From Nymphaea colorata (lineage: Eukaryota > Streptophyta > Magnoliopsida > Nymphaeales > Nymphaeaceae), in NCBI RefSeq assembly GCF_008831285.2, contig NC_045145.1:992001-1056000 (forward strand): a stretch of 64,000 bases of DNA, read 5' to 3'. Position 1 is the stretch's first letter. Each line of letters starts with the position of its first letter. The notes beneath the pieces are model-generated. The model had not been told where the DNA came from. It ran no database searches and saw only the letters and a program-made list of their open reading frames with translations. Positions 35,356 to 47,739 of the stretch are shown here, piece after piece. The translations under genes and the position numbers were made by a program.

Positions 35356-38300
35356 GATTTGAATGAACCAGCCAATTCGAGCAATTTTTTGGAAAAAAAA
35401 TGCCACACCAAAGATATGCTTTTTTCCTTTTTTTTTGTTTTTTTCCCTTTTTTTCATTTGAGACATTTTTTCATACTTTTTTATTGTTAAACTGCTCATT
35501 TCCAACTTCTAATTTTTATTTGTTTCTCATCTACTTATTTTTTTAAATTTGCCAACCCTTCATCTTATTTTCCCTTAACTTTTAAATTTTACTCAATTTT
35601 TTAAAAATTTACCACATTTTTCCTGTTTTCTCCATGCTAACCATATTATAAGATAGAAAAACCTTGCCATTTAAAAGGCAGACAGCATATCTAGGGAAAA
35701 AAGACGTTCAATTGACAACTTTGATTTGGAATTGAATAGAGTTCAAGTGGTAAAGGGAAACAATAAAGAGTCTCATTTATGTAATCATCAGCTGTGCCCC
35801 TAGATTTGGAAATATGAAGCAATGCATTCCAAAGCAGTAAAACCCGAGCCTTCTACCACTTGAAAAAATAAAAGAACAAATTTTCTAGAAGAGAATCTAT
35901 ACATAAATTAATGACCATGAATTCCTGCACATGCATGTACTGCATAACAAGTTGGACAGGCATGGCTACCACCGGTCGGTCACCTCAACTGCTCGTCTTT
36001 CTATTGTGTTTCTCCTCCTTCAACTTGGTTGTGGTTCTTGGCCAAAGGGAGGTGCCCTCAGCCCATGCTTCTCTGAGCAACGTGACTGACCAACTCGCAT
36101 TGCTGTCATTCAAATCCCTTGTCACTAAAGACCCTTATAAGGTGTTATCAAATTGGAATTCCAACATCACTTTCTGCGATTGGAATGGAGTTTCATAAAT
36201 GGTAGTTGCTCGGAACCTCTCTGAAAAGGCACTTGAAGGTACTATCTCCCCATACATTAGCAATCTCTCATTCTTACAGGTTCTTCATCACTCAAAAGAT
36301 AACTTCCACGGTCATCTTCCCATTGATTTTAGCCGCCTCCCTTGGTTGCAAAAACTTTCCATATGGAGAAACCATTTTAAAGGGTTAATTCCACAAACAC
36401 TGAGCCATTGTCATCATCACCAAGTGCTTTTTGCAGCAGAAAACGAATTCTATGGAAGCATTCCGGAGTTCTTAGCAGTCTGCCAAAACTCAAGTTCCTA
36501 AATCTTTATGATGACAAGCTCACGGGCACCGTTCCAGTCACTTTTGCCAACCTCTCCAAGCTGAAGCACCTTAATATTGGTCAAAATCAAATGCACGGGA
36601 ACATTCTTTCGGAGTTGGGAAGCATAACCCGCTTGCAATTCTTTAGTGTGAAAAAGAATAATCTCACTGGTACACTGCCAGACAGCTTGTTTAACCTATC
36701 CGCTCTTCAGACTTTGAGTTTCATGACCAATCAACTAACAGGGCATCTCCCCTAAAGATGTTGGCCGCTTCCTGCCCAATCTCAAATTGCTCGCAATGAG
36801 TGACAACAATTTTGATGGCCCTTTCCCACCTTCTTTTTCCAATGCTACTAGTCTCCAAACTATAAGTGCAGGACACAATAAGTTCAGTGGTCCGATACCA
36901 TTAGAATTAGGTAGTTTGACACAACTCAGGCACCTGTACCTCCACGACAATATGTTGACCAATGCCCCCAGCAACCATGAGCTCTCCATCCAGTCTGACA
37001 TCCTTCACCAACTGTCGACAGCTAGAGGACGTTGATCTACTACGCAACCTTTTGAACGGCATCCTTCTGGCCTCTGTTGGAAACCGGACAACCACCTTGT
37101 GGAGACTTCGCCTTTCCTCTAATCTGATTGAAGGCACTATCCCATTTGCCTTAGCCAACTTGACCAAGTTAATTTCCTTAGATTTGAATTCCAACAAAAT
37201 AAAAGGGCTCATTCCACCAAATGTAGGACAATTGCACAGCTTACAGGTGCTTTCTCTTGGTAACAATGCATTAGAAGGCTGAATCCCACTAACAATCTAC
37301 CAGTTGGTCCGCATGTTTTCTTTTTATATTGGACACAACATGCTAATTGGGTGAATTTCAAACTCCATAAACAATCTTACTAGTTTGCAAGCGCAGGATC
37401 TAAGCTCAAACAATTTGTCATCAACATTACCGCCTGGTCTTTGTGAGTTGAAGGATTTGTTGGTGCTATACTTGCAAGGCAACTCTTTCAAAGGTCACCT
37501 ACCTCTGGGTCTTGGGAATTTTGCCATGATGATCAACATGGATATCTCTGTAAATAAGCTGAGTGGAGAGCTGCCTTCACTATTATCAAAGCTCCAAATG
37601 CTAGAGTATTTGAGCCTCTGTCAGAACGCATTTGACGGTAACATTCCTCAACAACTTGATCATATGGTAACCATTAAATCTATTGTCCTTTCCCATAACA
37701 AACTTTCCAGTGAGATACCAAAATCATTGGAGAAACTTCAATACATCCAGGTGTTAGACTTGTCCTCCAATTGATTAGAAGGAGAGATTCCAAGTGGTGG
37801 AAAGGTTGCAAACCTTTCTGCTGGGTCATTCCTAGGGAACTATGCACTATGTGGAGCTCCCAAATTCCATGTCCCTTTGTGCTTAGACAAAACAGAGAGG
37901 CAAAGTAAGAGCAATGTGGCTAGAGTCATTGCTGCTTGCGCAATTGGTGGCTTAGCACTTTTGGTCATTGTTTGCACACTCATTGGTATCTCATGCTATA
38001 GAAAGAGGGGGTTGTCGAAGCGTCCTGACGACATTGAAAGATTACGATGAATTACACTCCTAATGATTTTTTACAGAGAGCTATTGCATGCAACGAGCAA
38101 TTTCAGTGATGCAAACTTTCTTGGAAGTGGAAGCTTTGGCTCAGTGTACAAAGAAATTCTATTAGATGGAAGGACAGTGGCTGTTAAGGTCCTTAATTTG
38201 TCATTTGAGAGAGCATCTAAAAGTTTTGACATTGAATGCACTATCTTGCACCAAATCAGGCACCAAAACCTTGTTAAAGTCATTACGTCTTGCTCTAATG

Positions 38301-38608
38301 AAGATTTCAAGGCTTTAGTTCTCCAATACATGCCCCTTGGCAGCCTAGAAGTCTATCTACATTCAGGTGCCCATCATTTGAATCTCTTCCAAAGATTGGA
38401 TATCATGATTGATGTTGCTTGTGATTTAGAGTATCTTCACCATGGTTACTCGGGGATGATATTTCATTGTGATCTGAAGTCATGTAATGTACTTCTAGAT
38501 GAAAGCATGTCTGTGTACATTGGTGATTCTGGCATTGCAAAGTTTATAGTTGGTGCAAGTCATCGACTCTTACCACCACCCTTGAAACCATGGGTTACAT
38601 TGCGCCAG

Positions 38609-38891
38609 GTACTATCTCTTAATTTGTTTTCTTTTCATAAATTGTCTCTCTTGATGTGCAAGTATATTGACCATTTCTTTGAGTCAACACAGGAAGACTC
38701 ATAAATTGTCTCTCTTATATGCGTGTGTGCACTCTCTCTCTTCAATAATGCTCTGATGGAGAGATTGAGAAAGGGAGGGGGAGTGTATGGAAGGGGTCCA
38801 AGAGAGGTGAGGTGAAATAAAGAGAGATAGAGAGAGAGAGTGGTTTTGACAGTTCTAGTGGGCTGTTTTGTCTTTTTTTTCTTTTCTCTCT

Positions 38892-38926
<35 letters not shown>

Positions 38927-39692
38927 TAGAAACCAGACCAACAGGTCAGGGACAAAATCCAGACCCTTTAATTATGTTATTTAAAGTGTTTTTTTTAATC
39001 TAACCTTACCAATATAATCTTAAATTTAAGAATAGATTGACACAAAATATATATTAAGTTGATCATTTTTTGGGCTTTAATAGTGTTTTCATAATTAGCA
39101 AAAATGATTGGCTATTATAGCATCAACATTTTGATAATAGACAAATCAACTTTTTTCATAAAAACAACTTGATTCAAAGCATGTTTTTATATCAAAATAG
39201 TTTTTATGAATATATTAGGATGTAAATATTTTCTTTAATATATTTTTTAAGGAAAATGTTAAAGTGTCTGGTTTATACCAATTTCTCTCTCTCTTTCTCT
39301 CTCATAAGGACATGCAAAAGCAGTTCCTAGCTCAATAAAGTAAGTCATTGATTAACTATTTTACATGGACGACCTATTTGTTGTTCATATGGCTTGTGGT
39401 GTTGCATACCAGTTTTTGCATTCTTTTGTGCTCGTGTACACAAATATGTGTTGGTGACATATTTTCAACAAGCAATAGTGTTCAATTGATCTTTTTCCTT
39501 TAACATAAATTGTAATTTTTGTTCCTTGCTTGTATTAAAAATCCCTAATCACACATACCTGTCTACCAAATGGCTTAAGTTTGGCTGACAATTGACACTA
39601 TTAAATAATTCACACCATTTATGAGAACCTGCAGATCTGTTACGGGAGAACTAAAAGCAACACCATACAATTAATGAATTTCAGCTAACCTC

Positions 39693-39769
<77 letters not shown>

Positions 39770-40020
39770 TATATATATATATGGATACATGTTTGATTTC
39801 TTTAAGGGAACATCATATATATTGCACTTCTGTTCTATATAATAATATTGTATTCTTTTTTACATGTGTATCATAATACAAAATGAGGAAGCCAGGATTG
39901 GTGGTTCAATTGATCTTAAGTCCATTAAGGAGAAACCAATTCTATTGTGTCACCCTTTAGCATTATCCAATCATTTTGCGCTTGCTAATCATGTTTAAAA
40001 TTGATGAATGGTTGAATTAG
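38609..40020 (+). other. conserved phase-1 kinase intron of copy B
   Basis: Intron in the APE motif of the kinase, the typical position in this receptor subfamily. It holds a GA/CT-rich stretch (38760-38895), (TA)n at 38895-38923 and a long (AT)n at 39694-39782. The same order of landmarks recurs in copy C and, before the window edge, in copy E, so the intron is a good tracer of the duplications. Confidence 0.85.
39694..39782. repeat. long (AT)n microsatellite
   Basis: Nearly uninterrupted AT dinucleotides over about 88 bases with one G. It lies in the intron of receptor copy B and has a counterpart in copy C (54873-54949) at a different intron position. Confidence 0.95.
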
Positions 40021-40375
40021 AATTTGGGTTGGCTGGAAAGGTGTCAACCAATGCCGATGTCTACAGCTACAGAATTCTCCTCCTTGAGGTGTTTACAAGA
40101 AGAAAGCCTACTGATGAACAGTTTGATGGGGATTTTAGTTTGAGGCAAGTGGTGGCTGAAGCATTTCCTGTTGCACTTTCAGAAGTCATTGACAGCAATC
40201 TTTTGAACGAAAGTAATACTACTCCAACTCAGCTGCTATGAACAAGCAGCTGGTGATGATCTTGGAGATAGGCTTGTCATGTTCAAGTGTGTCTCCAAAT
40301 GAGAGAATGGACATGAAGGAAATGGTTGTAGGGCTGCGAAGGATACGACGGAAGACAAGAATGATAGAAGGATAA

Positions 40376-41430
40376 TTCAAATATATCCATAGATACAAAT
40401 GTAGTTTGATTTCTTTCATTGAGAGCTCTCACTTGCATTTCTCAATTACAGATGCATATAGGATTTAATAAAGACATGCTTAATATGCTTGTGTGTTCCC
40501 CTCCTAAGGCATTTGGGTGACTAATCTTGTAGAACAACTCACACATTTCCAGTGCAAGTTACGTGAAAGAGGCTTTGAACTTTGTCCATTATTGCAGCTT
40601 GTGCCTTATTTTAAGTAAGGACACCTCAATAGTGAATGAACAATCAATGCTATTGTGTCCAGTGAAACCTATCAAAAAAATGCACAACAAGAAGGATGAA
40701 CAAAAATGCACAATTCCAGTAAGTTTTGGACTGAATTCAATTTTATCAAAAGAAGAGCCCTTGAATGAGGAGGATGAGAATTATATGCTGTGAGCATCAT
40801 GTGTTATTGGAGCATGCTATATGTGATGGCCCTCTAACAAAGGACCATGTGTTATGGACTAAAAATTGTCAAAAAGATTAAAATGACGCTGTTAGTTAAA
40901 TAGAACACCCCTCCCCTTACAGCAAAAGTGGAATTTGGAAGATCTTCTTCTACTTCCTAGGAAGTGAATCCAGCATCGTTAAAAGGATGCTTGGTGTTGT
41001 CTCAAAGAATGTAATATCTTTAATCTTTTCAAGCATGCAAAAGTGCATGAAACCAAACCCATGAACTTGCCGATGGCCATGTTCATAAATTATTTGCCAG
41101 TCACAGTTCGAAGTTCAAGGATACTACTTTATATTGAATTATTGTGGCAGCATTGCAATATGTGTCCCAAAATTATTGTGGCTTGATATTGCCTTCTGTG
41201 CAAATAAGGTTGTTTGCATCCCAAAATTTGTTTGGGTTTTGTTTTTGGAGTGTATTAAAAAACGTGAGTAGAAAAATGAAAAAGAACTAGACCATCATTT
41301 TGAGGCTTGGCCATTCCTGACACCTTTACCATGGGTAACTAATCTTAAGGCCATGTTCATTCTTCATGCGTTTCATATTCACCTAAACATTATCTTCAAC
41401 TGGTGTGGTATTTGGTAAAGAAGTTAAAAC
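40376..41430 (+). repeat. 3' flank of copy B, shared with the 3' flank of copy C
   Basis: TTTCATTGAGAGCTCTCAC, AAAGAGGCTTTGAACTTTGT, CCTTGAATGAGGAGGATGAG, GGCCCTCTAACAAAGGACCA and TTGTTTGCATCCCAAAATTT have counterparts at 56030-56830. The plus frame at 40563-40793 is within this flank and lacks support as a gene. Confidence 0.85.
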
Positions 41431-41703
41431 TTTATAAAGCGAAGGAAGGAAATTCTTTTTAAAGGAAAGTATTTCATAAACTTTTATCAAGACACTTAGA
41501 GAGAGTCAGATAAAGATTTTTAAGAGAGAGAAAATATAGATAGAGAAAAACTAGTAAAAGAGCAAGAGATTTTAAGAGAAAATTAAGAGAGAGAGAAATA
41601 AAAATTTATAAGTGAGTGGGAAGAAATAAAGCGAAAAACTGGTAGAAGAGAAAGAGATTTTAATTGAAAAACTAGTAGAAGAGAAAGAGATTTTAAGAGA
41701 AAA

Positions 41704-41740
<37 letters not shown>

Positions 41741-41990
41741 AAATATTTTTAAGAGAACAATGTGTGCAAGAGGGATAGAGAGATGAAGATTTTGAAAAGA
41801 AAGGAAATAAATAAAGAGAGAAAAAACTAGTAGAATAGCAGAAGATTTTAAGAAAAAATTAGAGAGAGAGAGAGATGTAAAGATTTTTAAGGGAGAGAAA
41901 AGAAATAGAGAAAGGAAAATTTGTGAAGATAGATTTTAAGGGATAATTAGAAAGATATAAAGATTCCAAGAGAAAAAAATGAAAAAATGA
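41430..41990 (+). repeat. purine-rich GA/AAGAGA array
   Basis: Repeated blocks of AAGAGAAAAACTAGTAGAAG, GATTTTAAGAGAAAA and (GA)n. It starts with the same sequence as 57500-57720 (TTTAAAGGAA, AAACTTTTATCAAGACA, GAGAGAGTCAG), which marks the right end of both duplicated blocks. Here the array has expanded to about 560 bp. Confidence 0.85.
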
Positions 41991-43840
41991 GGAAGATTGA
42001 TGAAAAAATGATTTAACAACGAGATATTTTAAGCCCTTTTTTTCTTATATAGAAATTTAAATTTATGAGATAATTTTGAAAATTTTCAACTTCAATATTT
42101 TTATGTAAGCAGGGGAGGAACTTGTGCTTCAATCCCGTTAGGATGACACTCTTTTAAAGGTGGATCACTGCTTTAAGACTACAAATAGGATGATCAATAG
42201 GTATTTTCTCAAGGGAATGAGGATTTGAAGGATGTAAACTAATTGTTTCTTCCCTGATTTGGACTATCCCCAACCTCAAAAATCAATATAAAAGAAAAAA
42301 AATCCAACCACAAGCTCTCATCCTCATCGTTCATCCATCTATCAACAGAAAAATCAACTGGCGAAACATGCACATTTTCTATCTGTAGAGACATAACGAA
42401 GGCATAGATTCAATGGAAGGTGAAAAATAAAAATAATTTTTTTTAAAAAAAAAACATATCATGCCTATTTGAGTTGAACAAATAAACAAGACTTGGTTCA
42501 CGTTGCTCATGGCTGTTAACTCTAAATAAGAAATTTCAAGAGCTCACTTACATGGCCATGGGGAGATGATGAAGGGAAGAGAAAGAAAAAATGAGATTGC
42601 ATGCCTCACGATGGTATGTGCTGGGGTGAAAGATTCCCCAACCTGATAAAAAAAACTTGCTTGGCTAAGCTAGGCTAGGCTAGGTTGGCCTGACTCTGAG
42701 TCGGGTATAGGAGGCCTAATTCTGTTCAATATACACATTTAAACCCCACCTCTCCACTTTTATTTTTTTTGTTCTTTCTCTCTCTCTAAAATCTTTTTCA
42801 CCATAACGCCAACATTTGGCTTCCTTATTACGTTGATTCTTTTTAAAAGCTCTTTGGTGCATCCCCAAACATCTCTTAAAAAGTAGTGATGTGTCGCCAA
42901 AGGTTTTGAAGATATTAGAAAAGGAAACTTTTTAGTTTTAAATAAAAGTTGACATCAAACCGGCTACATGACGGACAGAAGCATGATGGTCTGACTCTGC
43001 CCAATAACTGATAAGAAGACCTTCATGAATGCATAGAGCCCGATTTTATTGAGCATCAGACCAACCCCACCCAACCTGATGCACAGCCCTAGAAGAATTA
43101 AAGGCGTTGTAGTATGTGCTGGGGTAAGTCACAAGCGAGCTCTATTAGAATAGTGTTTTATAGGACAGTGGTTCCTGAGTGGGCATTATTTTCATATTTT
43201 AGTTAGGAAATTTGGGTCAGGCTGAGATACCGGAGAAACTTTGACATAGAACCTACAAAAGGCATTCATGAAGTTGGTTAATGAACACAAGTTCATACTT
43301 GTAAGTAATAACACATTGCACCAAAATTTTGTGTCAGTATGGTTAATGAATATGTTCCTGTTTAAATAGAAAAAAGAAATTTGTTTTACAGATAAAAAAA
43401 ATTGAAAAAAGTGAAAAAGCTGAAAAAGACAGTTCGTTTTCTGTAATTTCAAAGGTGCCCCCTTTTTGTTTTTCTTTTCGCATATGATTGTTGCATGCAC
43501 TGGCCAGTGCACACAACTCGAACTACTCTTTTGAGTCCCACCACCCCCTTCCTCCCTTTCTCTTATACGTTTTCTGTATTCCTTTATTGTTTTTGACAAT
43601 TATTGCAAAATCATAGACAATTTGTCACTTAATTATATGTTCTCTCTCTCTCTCTCTTTCTGCCTTTATCTAGATATCATGCCTTTCCATGTAACGTAAA
43701 CAAAAGAATTGGAACTGCCCAGTCATTTACTTGGTAAGATGGATAGACTTTAAATGTCATTTTCCATCTTGATCACATGCCCAATTGAACCGTTCCAAAA
43801 AAAAAAAAACAGATATGGGAAAGAAATTAATCTCTGACTA
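41991..43840. other. noncoding between duplicated blocks
   Basis: AT-rich. Contains a short CTAGGCTAGGCTAGGTT run at about 42670, (CT)n at 42775 and 43640-43660, and a 135-codon minus frame at 43192-43599 that is Lys/Phe-rich with no recognisable family. I see no gene. Confidence 0.4.
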
Positions 43841-43849
43841 AAAAATGAA

Positions 43850-44100
43850 TCGTCTTCGCACTTAAGAAATAACATTCGACTGGATTCAGATTACGATATA
43901 TATAAGTATCAGATCGGATACGGATTCAGATCATATTTAGTTTTAAGTAATTAATCATATCCAATGCTCTTACATTTTGAAAATCTTCTAGATACAGTTC
44001 AAAATTCGGATTCGGATTGTGAAACCAGATCTTGAATTCAGATTCAGAGATGACATCTCTCCATTCCATTAAAATCTGAGTTCGAATACCAGTATGTGAA
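43850..44100. repeat. degenerate GATTCAGATT-type repeat, leading fragment
   Basis: TATATATAAGTATCAGATCG, AGTTTTAAGTAATTAATCAT and many GGATTCAGAT and GATTCGGATT words. The same string recurs at 44600-44710, directly before tandem unit 1, so the receptor remnant D at 44197 lies between two copies of this sequence. Confidence 0.75.
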
Positions 44101-44196
44101 TACCTAAAGAAACGGACATGATGAAGAGTATACCCAATTTAAATCCAATCCATCAACATCCCAAGAACATTGCTTTAGACAGAAAAAGAAAGAAAG

Positions 44197-44469
44197 GCAC
44201 TGGGGGCCGAAGCACTTCCCGTACCAATCTCAGATGTCATTGATGGCCATCTTCTCCAGGAAAGCAATGGTACTGCAACAGAAAAACTGACTGCTTGGAA
44301 TGAGCTGTTGGTGATGATCATGGAGATAGGGCTGTCATGTTCATGGGAGTCATCATTTGTAAGAATGGACATGAAGGAGGAAATCGCCGGGCTTAAAATA
44401 ATACCCCTGAGCCTAACGAGTGACATCCCCAAATCTTGGGCATGGTTGCACAGTGAAGATCAAAGATGA
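44197..44469 (+). pseudogene. LRR receptor-like kinase remnant D: C-terminal kinase lobe
   Basis: The frame is open for 90 codons and ends in TGA: EALPVPISDVIDGHLLQESN, then NELLVMIMEIGLSCSWESSF and RMDMKEEIAGLKII. It matches the end of copy B (EAFPVALSEVIDSNLL, MILEIGLSC, RMDMKEMVVGLRRI), which is the kinase C-lobe of subfamily XII. The rest of the gene is absent on both sides and flanking repeats replace it. The remnant carries fewer lesions than B and C but is the most diverged in sequence, so it comes from a different paralog. Confidence 0.85.
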
Positions 44470-44691
44470 GGGTCACAGTCGACTCTAAGTTGAATATCTC
44501 AAGTCATCCTCTCCTGCTTTTGAATCTGCTAAGAATAATTTCTATCGCATAACCAGAAGGCCACAACCCAAATCTGACTAAGAAATGGATTGTCTTCGGG
44601 TTTAAGAAATAACATCCGACTGGTTTCCGATTCAGATTCTGATATATATAAGTATCGGATCAGATACAGATTCAGATCAGATTTAGTTTTA

Positions 44692-46210
44692 AGTAATTAA
44701 TCATATCCAAAAGGCCACCACCCAAATATGGAACCATTTCTCAATGTCCACAAGCTCCAGCATGCTAAAACTGTTGGAGAAGCTGAAGTTATTCGGCAAC
44801 CTTCTCATTAAGAACATCGTGAACAGTCATCACCGACACTCTTGGAGGAGATGGGAGGACTCAAAGAGAACGATTGACCATGGTTTTCTTGAAAATCGAT
44901 GGACCTAAATACAAAAATAAAAGTGCAAAATATTAGAATACGATTCGACTTTGGATACGAATGACCAGGGATCCGATTCAAATAAAATACATTCTTGACA
45001 GTATGGCTACTTATATACTCAGATTCGAGCTTGGATACGAATTTAAAAAAGAAGTTATATCCAAATTTGAATCCCAAATCAGATTCCACAACCTGAATCT
45101 GTTCTCTTTCCTCGTCCAAAACTGAATCGAAAATCAGATTTCATAATTTGAATCTGAGCTAAATCCATTTTTTTCATCCTAATATGAATCTGAAATCAGA
45201 TGTCACAATCAGAATCCAATCCAAATCCGATTTTTATATTCATATTTGAATTTGAATCTGAATCCATATTTTGAACCGAATCTGGCTCATTTACAAACTG
45301 TAAGAGCTTTGAATACAGAATTTTTATTTAAATATAAATCCCATCTGGATCTGATCGGATATTTTTGCATATTTGAATCTAAATCTGAATTCGATTGAAT
45401 ATTTTTATATGACTAAATCTAAATCCGTTCGGATATTTATGCATACATGAATCTAAATCTAATCGGACGTCATTTCTTAATTTCAAATCCTATCTGATTT
45501 TTTAGTTGATTAGTAAATTTCTTTTCTTCATCCAAATGTTTTTGAAACACTTGGCTTGGACATTCAATTCAAATCAGAGTCAACTCAAGCTGGACTCGAA
45601 TTTGCCCTGTTAAGCTCAAGCTTAACTCAATACTCACGATTATAAACAAGTGAAGTTCAAGTTTTATAAAATTGATTTGATTGAACTTGAGTAAACCATT
45701 TATCTAGGAATTCTTTTGAAAATTTTCAAACTAAAAACCAAAAAAAGAAATCAGGTCAAATGGGGAGTTGGTAAATGAGCTTAAAAGAGTCATGCTCGAG
45801 CTGTGGCTTGGTCTATCGGATGGAGTTCGAGCTGCCATTGTATAGCTAACTCGAGCTCGAGCCAAGCTGAATGAGTTCAATTTTGACTCGGCCCTTATAT
45901 AGCCCTACAAGTGGATCAAGTGTGTTCTGTAGTGGTGTGAGGTGCCCGTGTATTGAGAGTGCTCACAGCATGAGCAACTGTCAATGATTCACTTCTTAGT
46001 TTTAAGTTCGACAGCACAAGTGATGAATCTTTAAACTTTTAGGTGGCATCCTCCCTCAAAAGGATATAATGAGATCATTCTCCTAAAAGATGTTCCCTTC
46101 GTCCAACTGACCTCAGAATGGATCACTTTGGCCCCTTAAAAAAATTTTAAAAACATAATGGGTTCAGTGACTGCTGTTGGAGTGTTGAGTCTTATCCATA
46201 CTTGATAGGC
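44692..46210. repeat. 1.5-kb tandem repeat, unit 1
   Basis: Starts TTTAGTTTTAAGTAATTAAT. Order inside: a 230-bp unique-looking head (AAGGCCACCACCCAAATATG, AGCTCCAGCATGCT, AACATCGTGAACAGTCATCA), a GAATCTGAATCC-rich stretch, a 'gagctcgag' stretch, then a tail with CATGAGCAACTGTCAATGAT and CTCAGAATGGATCACTTTGG. Length about 1,519 bp. A minus frame (44808-45119) is also open in the other units. Confidence 0.93.
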
Positions 46211-47739
46211 TTTAGTTTTAAGTAATTAATCGTATCCAAAAGGCCACCACCCAAATATGGAACCATTTCTCAATGTCCACAAGCTCCAGCATGCTGATAC
46301 TCTTGGAGAAGCTGAAGTTATTCGGCAACCTTCTCATTAAGAACATCGTGAACAGTCATCACCGACACTCTTGGAGGAGTTGGGAGGACTCAAGAGAATG
46401 ACTGACCATGGTTTCTTGAAAATCGATGGACCTAAATACAAAAATAAAAGTGCAAAATATTAGAATACGATTCGACTTTGGATACAAATGACCATGGATC
46501 CGATTCAAATAAAATACATTCTTGACAGTATGGATACTTATATACTCAGATTCGAGTTTGGATACGAATTTTAAAAAAAAATTATATCCAAATTTGAATC
46601 CCAAATCAGATTCCACAATCTGAATCTGTTTTCTTTCCTCATCCAAAACTGAATTAAAAATCAGATTTCATAATTTGAATCTGATCTAAATCCATTTTTT
46701 TCATCCTAATATGAATCTGAAATCAGATGTCACAATCAGAATCCAATGCGAATCCGATTTTTATATTCATATGTGAATTTGAATCTGAATCCATATTTTG
46801 AACCGAATCTGGCTGATTTACAAACTGTAAGAGCATTGAATACAGAATTTTTTTTGAAATATAAGTCCCATCTGATTCTGATTGGATATTTTTGTATATT
46901 TGAATCTAAATCTCAATTCGATTGAATATTTTTATATGACTAAATCTGAATCCGTTCGGATATTTATGCTTATATGAATCTAAATCTAATCGGACGTCAT
47001 TTCTTAACTTCAAATCCTATCTGATTTTTTAGTTGATTAGTAAATTTCTTTTCTTCATCCAAATGTTTTTGGAACAGTTGGCTTCGACATTCAATTCAAA
47101 TCAGAGTCAACTCAAGCTGGACTCGAATTTGCTCTGTTAAGCTCAAGCTTAACTCAAAAATCGCGATTATAAACAAGAGAAGTCCAAGTTTTATAAAATT
47201 GATTTGATTGAACTTGAGTAAACCATTTATCTAGGAATTCTTTTGAAAATTTTCAAACTAAAAACCAAAAAAAGAAATCAGGTCAAATGGGGAGTTGGCA
47301 AACAAGCTTAAAAGAGTCATGCTTGAGCTATGGCTTGGTCTATCGGATGGAGTTCAAGCTGCCCTTGTATAGCTAACTCGAGCTCGACCCAAGCTGAATG
47401 AGTTCGATTTTGACTCGGCCCTTATATATAGCCCTACAAGTGGATCAAGTGTGTGCTGTAGTGGTGTGAGGTGCCTGTGTATTGCGAGTGCTCACAGCAT
47501 GAGCAACTATCAATGATTCACTTCTTAGTTTTAAGTTTGACAGCACTCGTGCTGAATGTTTAAACTTTTAGGTGGCTTCTTCCCTCAAAAGGATATAATT
47601 AGATCATTCTCCTAAAATATGTTCCCTTCATCCAACGGACCTCAGAATGGATCACTTTGGCCCCCTCAAAAATTTTTAAAAACATAATGGCTTGAGTGAC
47701 TGCTGTTGGAGTATTGAAGCTGATCCATACTTGATAGGC
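46211..47739. repeat. 1.5-kb tandem repeat, unit 2
   Basis: Same order of landmarks as unit 1, about 1,529 bp, differing by scattered substitutions and small indels. The corresponding minus frame is 46359-46646. It ends GATCCATACTTGATAGGCTT, directly joined to unit 3. Confidence 0.93.

Larger units (their letters stand above)
35911..40375 (+). pseudogene. LRR receptor-like kinase copy B (subfamily XII), all domains present but disabled
   Basis: Exon 1 (35911 or 35962 to 38608) encodes a signal peptide (LLVFLLCFSSFNLVVVLG), LRRNT cap, about 20 LRRs, a Cys pair (LCGAPKF, PLC), a transmembrane helix (IAACAIGGLALLVIVCTLIG) and a Ser/Thr kinase. The kinase has P-loop LGSGSFGSVYK, VAIK-type VAVKVL, HCDLKSCNVLL in place of HRD (non-RD class) and DSG in place of DFG. 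Intron 38609-40020 has intact ends (CCAG|GTACT...TTAG|AATTT) and splits the GAA of APEFG in phase 1. Exon 2 (40021-40375) gives the C-lobe and ends MIEG. Lesions: stops at 36196, 37280, 37349, about 37772 and 38048; a 1-nt loss near 36475; 1-nt gain near 36751; +4 nt near 36990; 1-nt loss near 38560; 7-nt loss near 40224. The copy is dead but complete in layout. Confidence 0.93.

Noticed and set aside
38063-38704. 213-codon kinase frame as an independent cytoplasmic kinase
   Set aside because: It is the kinase part of copy B exon 1 that reads into the intron, with a frameshift before the APE motif and DSG in place of DFG.
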